22,611 nt of DNA, taken from JAAYHC01 sp964483175 (lineage in GTDB: Bacteria > Bacillota > UBA5301). The translations under genes were made by a program, and so were the position numbers. Of this stretch, positions 1 to 8,395 are shown piece by piece. The notes beneath the pieces are model-generated. The model saw only the letters and a list, made by a program, of their open reading frames with translations. It had not been told where the DNA came from and did not search any database. Where the stretch lies: assembly GCA_964483175.1 (NCBI GenBank), contig CAZAAT010000038.1, forward strand, positions 1 through 22,611. Reading direction: 5' to 3'. Numbering within the stretch: the stretch's first letter is position 1; each line of letters begins with the position of its first letter.

Positions 1-1
1 C

Positions 2-736
2 TTTGAACTTGCGGTAGCGGAGCTAGGTGATATTACTGCAATCGCTGACCAGATAAGCAGGGAGAAGCGGAATGAGCTCATCGGGCAGATGTACATGGGT
101 AGGAAAGTTCCGGTGGGTCGCAAGCATGCGCTAGGATATGTGATCTCTGGTGGAGTATTAGCTTTTGGGATCGTTGTTGCCTTGATAAATTATTTTGCGA
201 CCGGGCAGATCTTTACCGCCCTGGCGTCAATGATTCCGTTTCTGATACTACCGGTTTCAGCGCTGGTCTTCCTGCGGCTTACTCAGGAAACAGCGTCCAA
301 GTACCCGATGCCTTGGAAACGCGCCTTAATCTACGCCGTGATTACCGCCATAACTCTGTTTGGCCTTAACGTCTCGGTGATGCTCTATTATATGGAAGAC
401 CGGGATCCGAGTGCTGTGCTTGGTGTGCTGATCCCGTTTGTGATTCCGGGGTTGTGTATGGCCGCCTTTATGATGCTCACAGAGAAGCAGCGGTATAAGC
501 CCTGGGTAGCTGAGCACGAAAAGTACTGGACCAACTACTATGCTGCAGAGTATAATGATTCTCGCAGCTTGGAGCAGCGCGGTTTGCTCTCCGGTGCACT
601 TTGGTTATTTGCCGCCGCAGTCTTTTTAGTACTTGGGTTTGCCATCGGCTTTCAGTATTCTTGGGTAACTTTTATTATTGCGATAGCCGGTGAGATGCTG
701 ATCGAATACTGGCTGCGGACGAAGAGCGTAAGGTGA
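2..736 (+). CDS. Membrane protein with permease-prefix-like N-terminus (5' partial)
   Basis: The frame is open to the left edge, so the N-terminus lies outside the window; the first internal ATG is at 89. The visible start reads FELAVAELGDITAIADQIS, which resembles the end of the permease prefix (HAAS) domain, a short helical module in front of membrane segments in many Bacillota proteins. After a basic stretch come about six hydrophobic segments, visible as YVISGGVLAFGIVVAL, a segment around FLILPVSALVFL, one around LIYAVITAITLFGLNVSV, one around LGVLIPFVIPGLCMAAFM, and two near the C-terminus (ALWLFAAAVFLVLGFAIGF and WVTFIIAIAGEML). No catalytic motif is visible. Proteins with this prefix are often encoded beside a PadR-type regulator, which would lie upstream of the window. 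The next gene follows after 6 bases, so the two are probably co-transcribed. The membrane location is well supported; the family name is tentative. Confidence 0.7.
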   Translation, partial: FELAVAELGDITAIADQISREKRNELIGQMYMGRKVPVGRKHALGYVISGGVLAFGIVVALINYFATGQIFTALASMIPFLILPVSALVFLRLTQETASKYPMPWKRALIYAVITAITLFGLNVSVMLYYMEDRDPSAVLGVLIPFVIPGLCMAAFMMLTEKQRYKPWVAEHEKYWTNYYAAEYNDSRSLEQRGLLSGALWLFAAAVFLVLGFAIGFQYSWVTFIIAIAGEMLIEYWLRTKSVR

Positions 737-742
737 TGTAAA

Positions 743-1276
743 ATGCCTTCAGTTTATATTGTCTTAACTCAAACCGGCACCCTGTTTTCGCGGGCGATCC
801 GGAAATATACCAAAGATCCGTACAACCATGCCTCGATCGCCTTTGATTCGAGCCTTGAAGTGATGTATTCGTTCGGCAGGCGACGCCGCTACAATATTTT
901 AAATGCTGGTTTCATTCAAGAGAACTTCGACAGTGGGTTATTTCCTTATTTTCCGGATGCGCGCTGTTGTGTGCTGGAAGTTCCGGTTGCCGAGGCGGAA
1001 TATGAGGTGATGCTGGAGACGGTGGCGCAGTTTCAGAGTAATTCGCCCTGCTACCGGTATAATCTTCTCGGTATAGTCAGCTATCCTATGCAGCTTGGAC
1101 TGGCGAGAAGGAACCATTTCTTCTGTTCGCAGTTTGTCTCCTATGTGCTGAGCAAGACCGATTTTTGGAATGTTATTCCAGAACTAACGCGGCCGATGGA
1201 TTTTTTACAACTGCCCCAAAAAAGGGTGATTTACGAGGGGCTGGTCACTGACTACAAATTAACACGGTCTGATTGA
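743..1276 (+). CDS. YiiX/YebB-like NlpC/P60 family cysteine hydrolase
   Basis: This 177-residue protein resembles the permuted NlpC/P60 (YiiX/YebB-like) papain-fold group. An early strand-and-histidine block (VYIVLTQTGTLFSRAIRKY, then NHASIAF with His29) precedes a late nucleophile block (HFFCSQFVSYVLS with Cys128). In permuted members the His comes before the Cys, as seen here, so the catalytic pair is probably His29/Cys128. Known relatives cleave amide, peptide or acyl bonds; the substrate here cannot be read from the sequence. There is no signal peptide, so it is probably cytoplasmic. The start is supported by AAGGTGAT, which overlaps the stop of the preceding membrane protein gene, implying co-transcription and perhaps translational coupling. 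The length is normal for a single-domain member. Confidence 0.75.
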   Translation: MPSVYIVLTQTGTLFSRAIRKYTKDPYNHASIAFDSSLEVMYSFGRRRRYNILNAGFIQENFDSGLFPYFPDARCCVLEVPVAEAEYEVMLETVAQFQSNSPCYRYNLLGIVSYPMQLGLARRNHFFCSQFVSYVLSKTDFWNVIPELTRPMDFLQLPQKRVIYEGLVTDYKLTRSD

Positions 1277-1282
1277 CTTTTA

Positions 1283-1311
1283 GCGCTGCAGGTGATAGTT
1301 GCCTGTAGCGC
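1283..1311 (+). promoter_or_regulatory. Hairpin ahead of the ABC-F gene (attenuator or weak terminator)
   Basis: GCGCTGCAGG (1283-1292) pairs with CCTGTAGCGC (1302-1311), with one G-T wobble and a 9-base loop. CTCTGGTTTTCC follows, so there is only a short T-run. It lies between the hydrolase stop and the GTG start of the ABC-F gene. It may end transcription of the upstream gene or attenuate the ABC-F gene. Confidence 0.45.
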
Positions 1312-1339
1312 CTCTGGTTTTCCTGAAGGGTGGTTTATT

Positions 1340-3226
1340 GTGGAACTTCTTACTGTATCCGACTTGACAAAATACTTTGGTGCCGACCTTCTATTTGCGG
1401 ATGTTAGTTTTCGGGTTACCCCGCGGGAGAAAATTACTCTTGTTGGCGGCAATGGCAGCGGCAAGACTACTTTGCTCCGCATTTTGTTGGGGCAAATAGA
1501 TTATGATGCCGGAAGTATCGAAGTACATCCGAGCTGTCGCCTGGGATACTTGAGTCAGGATCAACACTTTGCCCCAGATAAAACCCTCTATGAAGAGGCT
1601 GAATCAGTCTTTGCCCATGTTCAAGAGTGGGAGCAATATCTGCACAGCCTCGAAGAGCAGATGAGTTCTGCCGATGGTGAAGAGCTTCAAGTGGTAATGG
1701 ACAAGTACGCCCGGGCGACGGCCAAGTTTGAATTGATGGATGGCTATAATCTCACGGCCCTGGTGAAAAGGGTTCTGTTTGGTTTGGGATTCTCCGAAAG
1801 CGATCTGACGATACCGGCGGAGCGGCTCTCTGGTGGGCAGAAGGTACGTTTAGCTTTGGCCAAGTTGCTTCTAGAAGCCCCAGACGTGTTGCTACTGGAT
1901 GAGCCGACCAACCACCTGGATTTGGCGGCTGTCGAGTGGCTCGAAGGCTACCTGGCCGCGCTCGATTCGGCGGTTATCGTGGTCTCCCACGATCGGTTTT
2001 TCCTCGATCGCCTTGGCACTCGAACGATAGAGCTGGAGAATCAACGGGCTATAGACTACCCTGGCAATTACAGCTTTGCGATGGCGGAGAAAGAACGTCG
2101 CCAGGCCGGGGAGATGGATGCTTATCTACGCCAACAGGCCGAGATCAAAAAGTTGCGTGCTTTTTATGAAAAATGGCGCTCGACACCGACCAAAAAAGGC
2201 CAGGCGATGAGCCGTAAGAAAAAATTAGACAAGATGGAGATCTTACGCCGGCCCAAAACGACCTCCCGTACGCTCAAGTTTTCATTTCAGATAGCAGAGG
2301 CCTCGTGGAAAGAGGTGTTGGTGACCGAAGACCTCGGATTAAGCTTTGGCGATAAGAACATCTTTTCCGGAGCTAACCTGCGGGTGGAAAAAGGTGAGCG
2401 AATTGCGCTGTTGGGCCCGAATGGAGCCGGTAAAACCACGTTTTTGAAGACAATTAACGGGATGCTTGAGCCGACCGCAGGAAGATTTCGCTGGGGTAAT
2501 CGGGTCAAAATCGGCTATTTTAGCCAACAGCTCTCCGGGCTCGCTGAGGATCGGACCTGCCTTGAGGAGATTCTCCAGCTGCCTGGTTTCACCCGTAACG
2601 ATGCTCACACGCTCTTGGGACAGTTTTTATTCTCCGGCGATGATGCCTTAAAGCAGATCAAGAATTGCTCCGGAGGTGAACGGAACCGGCTGATCTTGGC
2701 AAAATTGATGGTTGCCGGCGCGAACGTCCTGCTCTTGGATGAACCGACAAATCACTTGGATTTGGCCGCCAAGGCAGCACTAGAAAGAGCCTTGACCGCC
2801 TACCAAGGCACAGTGCTTTTTGTTTCGCATGATCGGCATTTTGTAGACCAGATCGCCACGAAGATCTGGGAGTTTAACGATGGCAGAGTAACGGAGTTTG
2901 AGGGCAACTATTCGGCTTATCGTGCAGAGAAGGAGCGACTGGCGGCCCTGGAGCGCCTGGCAGAAGAAGAGTCAAACACGATCAAGGCACGTCAGCGGAT
3001 CAATCCACAGTCATCTAGTAGCCGCAAAAAGACTCAAGCCCAGCTACAGCAGATTGAAGCGGAGATTGAAGCACTAGAGGTACGCCAGATTGAGTTAGAG
3101 GAGACCCTGGCTGATCCGGAGATCTATAAGACGGCCGATGGCGCGCAAATAGTGGCCGAGTATAATGATCTGCTGGCGAAACTGCAAGAATTATACGCGC
3201 AGTGGGAGCAGACCGCAGAGTTATAA
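1340..3226 (+). CDS. ABC-F family ATPase, YdiF/Uup-like
   Basis: A soluble protein with two fused ABC ATPase domains and no membrane segments, the hallmark of the ABC-F family, which acts on ribosomes (translation rescue, antibiotic protection or ribosome maintenance). From the GTG start, domain 1 has Walker A GGNGSGKTT (about 36-44), signature LSGGQ (about 163-167) and Walker B LLLDEPTNHLD (about 184-194). Domain 2 has Walker A GPNGAGKTT (about 359-367), signature CSGGE and a second LLLDEPTNHLD. Between them is the basic linker (KWRSTPTKKGQAMSRKKK) that reaches the tRNA site in this family. A charged C-terminal coiled coil (about the last 95 residues) is typical of the YdiF/Uup branch. The GTG at 1340 was chosen because AAGGGTGG lies 6 bases upstream; an ATG at 1292 would add 16 unrelated residues and run through the hairpin. 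A housekeeping role is likelier than resistance, but this cannot be decided from sequence. Confidence 0.9.
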   Translation: MELLTVSDLTKYFGADLLFADVSFRVTPREKITLVGGNGSGKTTLLRILLGQIDYDAGSIEVHPSCRLGYLSQDQHFAPDKTLYEEAESVFAHVQEWEQYLHSLEEQMSSADGEELQVVMDKYARATAKFELMDGYNLTALVKRVLFGLGFSESDLTIPAERLSGGQKVRLALAKLLLEAPDVLLLDEPTNHLDLAAVEWLEGYLAALDSAVIVVSHDRFFLDRLGTRTIELENQRAIDYPGNYSFAMAEKERRQAGEMDAYLRQQAEIKKLRAFYEKWRSTPTKKGQAMSRKKKLDKMEILRRPKTTSRTLKFSFQIAEASWKEVLVTEDLGLSFGDKNIFSGANLRVEKGERIALLGPNGAGKTTFLKTINGMLEPTAGRFRWGNRVKIGYFSQQLSGLAEDRTCLEEILQLPGFTRNDAHTLLGQFLFSGDDALKQIKNCSGGERNRLILAKLMVAGANVLLLDEPTNHLDLAAKAALERALTAYQGTVLFVSHDRHFVDQIATKIWEFNDGRVTEFEGNYSAYRAEKERLAALERLAEEESNTIKARQRINPQSSSSRKKTQAQLQQIEAEIEALEVRQIELEETLADPEIYKTADGAQIVAEYNDLLAKLQELYAQWEQTAEL

Positions 3227-3320
3227 AGCAAACCTTTCAACATTTTTTCCAACCTGAGCAGGAATTAGATACCATAAAACGGAATATTGAGCGAAATTTC
3301 TGATTTAATATCGGCAACTG

Positions 3321-3339
3321 TGTTGCTAATACTGCAACA
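3321..3339. promoter_or_regulatory. Candidate operator upstream of the IclR-type gene
   Basis: TGTTGC, 7 bases, then GCAACA: a perfect 6+6 inverted repeat ending 19 bases before the ATG of the IclR-type regulator. Members of this family commonly bind palindromes near their own promoter. The sequence is not the classical IclR box, so the assignment is by position and symmetry only. The 132-base gap after the ABC-F gene holds no clear terminator. Confidence 0.35.
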
Positions 3340-3358
3340 ATGACAGGTGGGGGTGGCC

Positions 3359-4123
3359 ATGTCTTCTGTCGATAAGACTCTGCAGATTTTGTTTAGAGCT
3401 TCTACGCAAGGGGAGTTTCGCGTAACAGATGCTGCGCGCGAGTTAGATTTGGACAAGGGGACCGTTTCTCGCCTAAGCAAAAAACTGGTACGCTGGGGTC
3501 TGTTAGAACAAGATCCGGTTTCGCGTTCCTATCGCCTGGGCTCGATGGTTGCCTGGCTCGGTGCTAGTTATCTCGCCCGGCAGGATCTCCGCCAATTGGC
3601 CCGTCCGTTGTTAATACAATTAAGCCAAAAGACCGAGCGGACTGTTGGTCTGGTTATGCTCAACGGTCGGCATGGAGTCTTTCTCGACAAAGTGGAAAGC
3701 AACTACTGGGTGGGTATTTCTGCCAATATTGGTGAACAGTTGCCTCTATTTTATCGAGCATCTTGCAAGGCGATTTTGGCCTCTTTGCCGGAGAACGAGA
3801 TTGAGGCGCTATTTCAAGAAGCACCGGAGTTTCTCCCTAGTGGCCGACCTTTCGATCGTAAGAAGCGTAAAGCTGAGTTAGCGATTATCCGTTCTTGTGG
3901 GTATGCGATCAGCAGAGAGGAGGTGGACTTTGGGGTTACCGGTATTGGCGCACCAATATTTGATGCCGAAGGTAAGGTTGTCGCTGGTATTAGCGTTGCG
4001 ACAGCCTCTACCGCTGTGAGCAGTAAGCAGGACGAAGTTAGATTGGCCGAAAACGTATGCGCAACAGCCAATGCCATTGCCAAGAAACTTGGTTATGTCG
4101 GTGTACACACACGAAGCGTGTAA
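3359..4123 (+). CDS. IclR-family transcriptional regulator
   Basis: A 254-residue regulator with an N-terminal winged helix-turn-helix (SSVDKTLQILFRAS, then VTDAARELDLDKGTVSRL and a wing at SRSYRLG) and a C-terminal effector-binding domain of the IclR type, visible in GVFLDKVES, the segment LPLFYRASCKAILA and the late VTGIGAPIFDAEGKVVAGISVA. The family usually senses a small metabolite and controls an adjacent catabolic or transport operon. Here a peptide-type importer with two racemase/epimerase genes starts 38 bases downstream, so these are the likely targets. The gap is too short for an obvious independent promoter, so the regulator may share a transcript with them. ATG at 3359 was preferred over GTG at 3347 because the ribosome site AGGTGGGGGTGG would otherwise lie inside the gene. 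Confidence 0.9.
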   Translation: MSSVDKTLQILFRASTQGEFRVTDAARELDLDKGTVSRLSKKLVRWGLLEQDPVSRSYRLGSMVAWLGASYLARQDLRQLARPLLIQLSQKTERTVGLVMLNGRHGVFLDKVESNYWVGISANIGEQLPLFYRASCKAILASLPENEIEALFQEAPEFLPSGRPFDRKKRKAELAIIRSCGYAISREEVDFGVTGIGAPIFDAEGKVVAGISVATASTAVSSKQDEVRLAENVCATANAIAKKLGYVGVHTRSV

Positions 4124-4161
4124 AGGAAAATAAGTAATTTAGTAGCTTAGGAGGTTATTGC

Positions 4162-5688
4162 ATGCACAGAAAGTTTGTGTCGTTCACGTTAGCTTTGGCA
4201 CTGATCTTTTCAATTGGTTTGGCGGCCGTGGCTGCCGAGCGAGATACAATCACGGTAGCTCTTAGTTCGACCCTTACCACGTTAGAAACTCAGGATACCA
4301 CGGACACAGATTCAGCTGCAGTTCGCTTTAGCATTTACGAAGGCCTGGTCACCATGAATCCCAGCGGAAATATCGAGCCGGAGTTGGCCGAGTCCTGGGA
4401 GATCTCACCTGATGGGCGCAGCTACACTTTCTATTTGCGCAAAGGGATCAGGTTCCACGATGGTACACCGTTTAATGCCCAAGCGGTAAAAGTTAATTTT
4501 GATCGCATTATGGAACCCGACCGAAACACCAGCGCCACCGCTTACTTTACCATGCTCGAGTCGGTCGAAGTGATCGATGAGTATACTGTAAAGTTCACTA
4601 CCAAGTCTCCCTTCGGACCTTTCCTCAGTCATCTGGGAATTCATTCTGCGCAAATTATGAGTCCGGCAGCGCTTGAAAAATGGGGTGAACAAATCGGACA
4701 GCATCCTGTTGGTACCGGACCATGGCGGTTTGTCGAATGGGTACGTGGTGACCGGGTGGTCTTGGAGCGCAACGAGGACTACTGGCGTGAGAAGCCCAAT
4801 GCCAAGCGGCTGGTTTACCGTATCGTACCGGAGGCCTCTACTCGGGTTGCGATGATCGAGACCGGAGAGGCTGACGTAATTTTACGGGTAAACCCCGAAG
4901 AGGTGGTCCGTCTCCGAGCTAATAAAAATATTAACGTCCTGGAAACCAAGACCAACCGGGCCATGTTCTTTGCGATCCACACGGAAAGGGGAGCCTTAAA
5001 GGACAAGCGGGTACGACAGGCGCTCAACTATGCGGTTGATAAAGAAGCGATTGTTAAAAGCATCCTCGGTGGGGCAGGTATCATCGCCGATTCACCGTTG
5101 GCTCCGGGCGTCTTTGGCTATACACCGATTAAGACCTACGAGTATAACCCCAAGCGGGCCAAAGAATTGTTGGCCGAAGCCGGGTATGCCAGGGGATTGA
5201 CAGTAACTTTAGCCTCCTCCCGGGGTCGCTATGTCCAGGATTGGCTGGTTGCCCAAGCGGTCCAAGCCCAACTGCAGGCCATCGGCATTAACGCAAAATT
5301 GGATATCGTCGGTGACTTTGCCAATTATATTCAGCAGATCACCAGCCCCAATCGGGCCGACATGATGTTCTTGGGTTGGGCTACGTCGACTTTGGATGGC
5401 GAAGGCGGCCTGTATCAGATCCTACATGGTGACATGGCCAATAAGTTCGCCAACGCCTCGGCGTGGAACAACGCTGAGTTCAACAAATATGTCGAGCTAG
5501 GCCGTGACAGCACCGATCCTGAACTACGCAAAGAGTACTATCGGAAAGCTCAGGAAATTGCTGTCGAGGAAGCCCCGATTCTCTTCATGTATTCGCAGGT
5601 GATCTTCACTGCGGTCCGTAACAATGTAGACGGTGTCTATGTGCTTCCCAGCGAACAGTTGATCATGCGTAAAGCAGGTCTTAAATAG
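4162..5688 (+). CDS. ABC importer solute-binding protein, family 5 (DppA/OppA-like)
   Basis: A 508-residue extracytoplasmic binding protein of the peptide/nickel family (SBP family 5). A signal peptide occupies about residues 1-25 (basic MHRK, a hydrophobic core, then AAVAAE). There is no lipobox cysteine, which is less usual for Bacillota, where such proteins are normally lipoproteins. Family landmarks are LAESWEISPDGRSYTFYLR, GIRFHDGTPFNAQAV, VGTGPWRF, the segment VRQALNYAVDK, and YNPKRAKELLAEAGY. It would capture a peptide or peptide-like ligand and hand it to the two permeases downstream. The start follows TAGGAGG at good spacing. A hairpin separates it from the permease genes, consistent with the binding protein being made in excess. 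The exact ligand is unknown; the racemase/epimerase genes hint at something with amino-acid chirality. Confidence 0.93.
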   Translation: MHRKFVSFTLALALIFSIGLAAVAAERDTITVALSSTLTTLETQDTTDTDSAAVRFSIYEGLVTMNPSGNIEPELAESWEISPDGRSYTFYLRKGIRFHDGTPFNAQAVKVNFDRIMEPDRNTSATAYFTMLESVEVIDEYTVKFTTKSPFGPFLSHLGIHSAQIMSPAALEKWGEQIGQHPVGTGPWRFVEWVRGDRVVLERNEDYWREKPNAKRLVYRIVPEASTRVAMIETGEADVILRVNPEEVVRLRANKNINVLETKTNRAMFFAIHTERGALKDKRVRQALNYAVDKEAIVKSILGGAGIIADSPLAPGVFGYTPIKTYEYNPKRAKELLAEAGYARGLTVTLASSRGRYVQDWLVAQAVQAQLQAIGINAKLDIVGDFANYIQQITSPNRADMMFLGWATSTLDGEGGLYQILHGDMANKFANASAWNNAEFNKYVELGRDSTDPELRKEYYRKAQEIAVEEAPILFMYSQVIFTAVRNNVDGVYVLPSEQLIMRKAGLK

Positions 5689-5702
5689 CCTAGGAGTAGG
5701 CA

Positions 5703-5736
5703 AGCCAGGCTTCAGGCGAGTTCCTGAGGCCTGGCT
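5703..5736 (+). promoter_or_regulatory. Intercistronic hairpin between binding-protein and permease genes
   Basis: A 14-bp stem (AGCCAGGCTTCAGG with CCTGAGGCCTGGCT, one wobble pair) and a 6-base loop. No T-run follows, so it is probably not a full terminator. Stems at this place are known to stabilise the binding-protein part of the mRNA or cause partial termination, lowering permease expression. Confidence 0.6.
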
Positions 5737-5763
5737 ATGATTGAATAAGGGGGGAGCGATCAG

Positions 5764-6684
5764 ATGCACCGGTATGTCTTACGCCGAATACTTCAAATGG
5801 TTCCAGTACTCTTGATTGTTTCGTTTATTGTTTTTGTTTCAGTACGCATGATCCCGGGCGACCCGGCCCGGATGATCGCCGGTCTAGAAGCATCAGAAGA
5901 AGTTGTGCAAAATATTAGGCAGCAACTGGGCTTAGATCAGCCGATCTTAACGCAGTATGTGCGTTTTTTACAGGGTTTGCTTACCGGTGATTTGGGCACT
6001 TCGCTATACTTTAAAACTCCGGTCTTTACCGAACTGGCTACTAGACTGCCGAATACCCTCAAACTAGCCTTCTCGGGCACCTTATTTGCAGCGCTAATTG
6101 GCGTTACCGGGGGTATTCTCTCAGCTGTTTACCGAGGCAGCATTCTCGATAATGTCGCGATCATCTTCTCGCTGGCCGGGGTCTCAATGCCCTCTTTCTG
6201 GCTGGCTCTGCTGTTTATTCAATTATTTTCGGTTAAATTGGGCTGGCTGCCTTCGAGCGGTTCCGGTACCTGGCAACACCTGGTGCTGCCGGCCTTAACT
6301 TTGGGGATGTATGGGGCGGGGAGAATTGCTCGTTTGACCCGTTCTAGCATGTTAGAAGTCCTGAGTGCTGATTATGTGCGTACGGCCCGAGCCAAAGGAT
6401 TAGCCAACTATATTGTTATTTACAAGCATGCCTTTATGTCTGCGATAATTCCGGTGGTAACCGTGATCGGACTGGAGTTTGGCGGTTTCCTGGGCAAGGC
6501 GGTTATCGCCGAGACGGTCTTTGCCTGGCCGGGGGTTGCTCGCTTGATCGTAGAGGCCGTCTTGCAGCGGGATTTCCCCTTGATCCAGGGGGGCGTGCTC
6601 TGGCTGGCCTTTGGATTTACCCTGATTAATCTGGTGGTAGATGTGTTGTATGGTTTCCTTGATCCACGGATTCGTTATTCATAA
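5764..6684 (+). CDS. ABC importer permease, DppB/OppB-like
   Basis: A 306-residue inner-membrane permease of the binding-protein-dependent type. It opens with the DppB-type signature (RILQMVPVLLIVSFIVFV, then IPGDPARMIAG), has about six membrane segments, and carries the cytoplasmic EAA-like coupling loop around DYVRTARAKGL, where an ATPase would dock. The C-terminus ends DVLYGFLDPRIRYS, typical of the family. The start follows AAGGGGGGAG. It pairs with the DppC-like gene 18 bases downstream to form the channel for the family 5 binding protein upstream. Length and motifs are normal. Confidence 0.93.
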   Translation: MHRYVLRRILQMVPVLLIVSFIVFVSVRMIPGDPARMIAGLEASEEVVQNIRQQLGLDQPILTQYVRFLQGLLTGDLGTSLYFKTPVFTELATRLPNTLKLAFSGTLFAALIGVTGGILSAVYRGSILDNVAIIFSLAGVSMPSFWLALLFIQLFSVKLGWLPSSGSGTWQHLVLPALTLGMYGAGRIARLTRSSMLEVLSADYVRTARAKGLANYIVIYKHAFMSAIIPVVTVIGLEFGGFLGKAVIAETVFAWPGVARLIVEAVLQRDFPLIQGGVLWLAFGFTLINLVVDVLYGFLDPRIRYS

Positions 6685-6702
6685 TTGGTGGGGGTGGGCT
6701 AA

Positions 6703-7593
6703 TTGTCCGAGACAACAGTCGTAGATATTCAGCTAGAAACTTCTCAACAGATCGCCCGCAAAACGCGGCGCGATTTTCTACGGTTTTTGCGCAAAAACCC
6801 CATCACTTTGGTGGGCTTACTTATCGTGGCCGCTTTTGTCGGGGCCGGGATCTTCGGGTCCTATCTTGCCCCCTATGATCCGATGGGGATGGATCTCCTA
6901 CATCGGTTGGAGGGGCCAAGCTCTGCCCACCTCTTGGGCACCGATGAGCTCGGGCGGGATATTCTGAGCCGGATTCTCTACGGGGCCCAGATCTCACTAG
7001 GCATTGGGCTCCTGGCGACTTTGTTCTCCCTGACCGCTGGGCTTGTTTTGGGCGCAGTGGCCGGCTATTTTGGTGGTTGGTGGGATACGATCATCATGCG
7101 CTTTATCGATGTCCTGCTCTCGTTTCCAGGCATTTTGTTGGCGATTTTGGTAATTGCGGTGATCGGGACGGGGCCCAATAGCGTGATTTTAGCCGCTGGG
7201 ATTCAGGGCGTGCCGACGATGAGCCGGGTGGTACGGGGCGAGGTTTTGCGCCTCAAAGAGCGTGAGTTTGTGGAGAGCGCCCAGGCGATCGGGCTCGGCC
7301 ACTGGGTTATTCTCGGTCGCTACATTCTGTATAATAGCCTGCCACCGGTGATTGTCATCACTACGCTGAATATCGGTTCCGCCATTTTGACCGGGGCCGC
7401 CCTCAGCTTTTTAGGGATGGGTGTGCAGCCGCCGGAGCCGGAATGGGGGGCGATGGTCAGCCAAGGGCGTGACTTTATCCGCACGGTTCCTCATGTAACA
7501 ACCATTCCGGGGCTGGCGATCTTTATCGTCGTTTTAGGTTTTAATCTACTTGGTGATGGTTTGCGTGACTATTTGGATCCGCGAACCAACTAG
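6703..7593 (+). CDS. ABC importer permease, DppC/OppC-like
   Basis: A 296-residue permease, partner of the DppB-like protein. Landmarks are the N-terminal DFLRFLRKNPITLVGLLIV segment, HLLGTDELGRDILSRILYG (the DppC-type motif), about six membrane segments, the coupling loop EFVESAQAIGLG, and the C-terminal LNLLGDGLRDYLDPR-type ending (here FNLLGDGLRDYLDPRTN). It starts at TTG, preceded by GGTGGGGGTGGG. The genes that usually follow, for the DppD and DppF ATPases, are absent: the next genes are metabolic enzymes. The importer must borrow ATPase subunits from elsewhere, or they are encoded at another locus. Confidence 0.92.
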   Translation: MSETTVVDIQLETSQQIARKTRRDFLRFLRKNPITLVGLLIVAAFVGAGIFGSYLAPYDPMGMDLLHRLEGPSSAHLLGTDELGRDILSRILYGAQISLGIGLLATLFSLTAGLVLGAVAGYFGGWWDTIIMRFIDVLLSFPGILLAILVIAVIGTGPNSVILAAGIQGVPTMSRVVRGEVLRLKEREFVESAQAIGLGHWVILGRYILYNSLPPVIVITTLNIGSAILTGAALSFLGMGVQPPEPEWGAMVSQGRDFIRTVPHVTTIPGLAIFIVVLGFNLLGDGLRDYLDPRTN

Positions 7594-7611
7594 ATAGAGA
7601 GGTAAGGGTCA

Positions 7612-8349
7612 ATGAAGATACTTGTTATTCATACGATGACGGGGGCTTCTTCGGAGTTCATCCAGCGTGAGCGGGAGATATTTGCTCGCTACGCTTCGGC
7701 CGGCACCCAGATTGAGATAGCCAAAATTGAGCATGGTGCAGCTTCGATCGAATCGCATTTTGACGAGTACCTTGGGGCGATCGAGACTTTTAAGCAGGTA
7801 GTCCGGGCAGAGCAGGAGTCCTATGACGGGATTATCATCAGCTGCTTTGCTAACGCCAATGTTGAGCCGGCGCGGGAGATCGCTGGGATTCCGGTGATCG
7901 GCTCGGGAATGGCAACGATGTCTTTGGCTAACTTATTGGGCCATAAATTTGGGATCATTATGTCCAAAGAAAGTTCGAACTATCGTCATCAGGACTGGGC
8001 CAACAAACTTGGTTTCGGTGCCAAGATGGCTTCTTTTCAGAAAATCGATTTCTCGGTATTGGGGATGTTAAAGGATCCTGAGGCGACCAAACGTTCTTTT
8101 CTAATTGCGGCCAAACGGGCCATTGCCGAAGGTGCCGATGTTGTCTTTCCGGCTTGTTTTGGGATGATCGGCTTAGCCGACGAAGTCCAATCCGAGTTGG
8201 AGGTGCCGGTGATCGATCCAGCCGGTGCGGCCATCGGGGTCATGGAAAGCCTGATCCGGTTGGGTCGGAGCCACAGCAAATTTGCATATCCTTACCCGCC
8301 GGCCAAGAAGCGGGATTATGATATCGGTTACCAAACACCACATGCTTAA
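7612..8349 (+). CDS. Asp/Glu/hydantoin racemase-family protein
   Basis: A 245-residue cytoplasmic protein of the cofactor-independent aspartate/glutamate/hydantoin racemase superfamily. These enzymes use two cysteines as acid and base on opposite faces of the substrate. Both are present in the expected contexts: Cys78 in IIISCFANAN and Cys182 in VVFPACFGM. The N-terminus KILVIHTMTG and the IPVIGSGMATM segment also fit. It could invert an amino acid, a hydantoin or a related acid; the substrate cannot be read from sequence. It follows the permease gene by 18 bases with GAGAGGTAAGG as ribosome site and precedes an enolase-superfamily epimerase, so two different stereochemical inversions are encoded with one importer. 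Confidence 0.85.
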   Translation: MKILVIHTMTGASSEFIQREREIFARYASAGTQIEIAKIEHGAASIESHFDEYLGAIETFKQVVRAEQESYDGIIISCFANANVEPAREIAGIPVIGSGMATMSLANLLGHKFGIIMSKESSNYRHQDWANKLGFGAKMASFQKIDFSVLGMLKDPEATKRSFLIAAKRAIAEGADVVFPACFGMIGLADEVQSELEVPVIDPAGAAIGVMESLIRLGRSHSKFAYPYPPAKKRDYDIGYQTPHA

Positions 8350-8395
8350 AAGCCCCAGCGGCCGGAGGGCATGCTTGGCGAGGAAGGGATGATTT

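Noticed and set aside
326..517. Minus-strand frames across the first genes, the ABC-F gene, the binding-protein gene and the epimerase gene
   Set aside because: All are shadows of well-supported + strand genes with clear family motifs.
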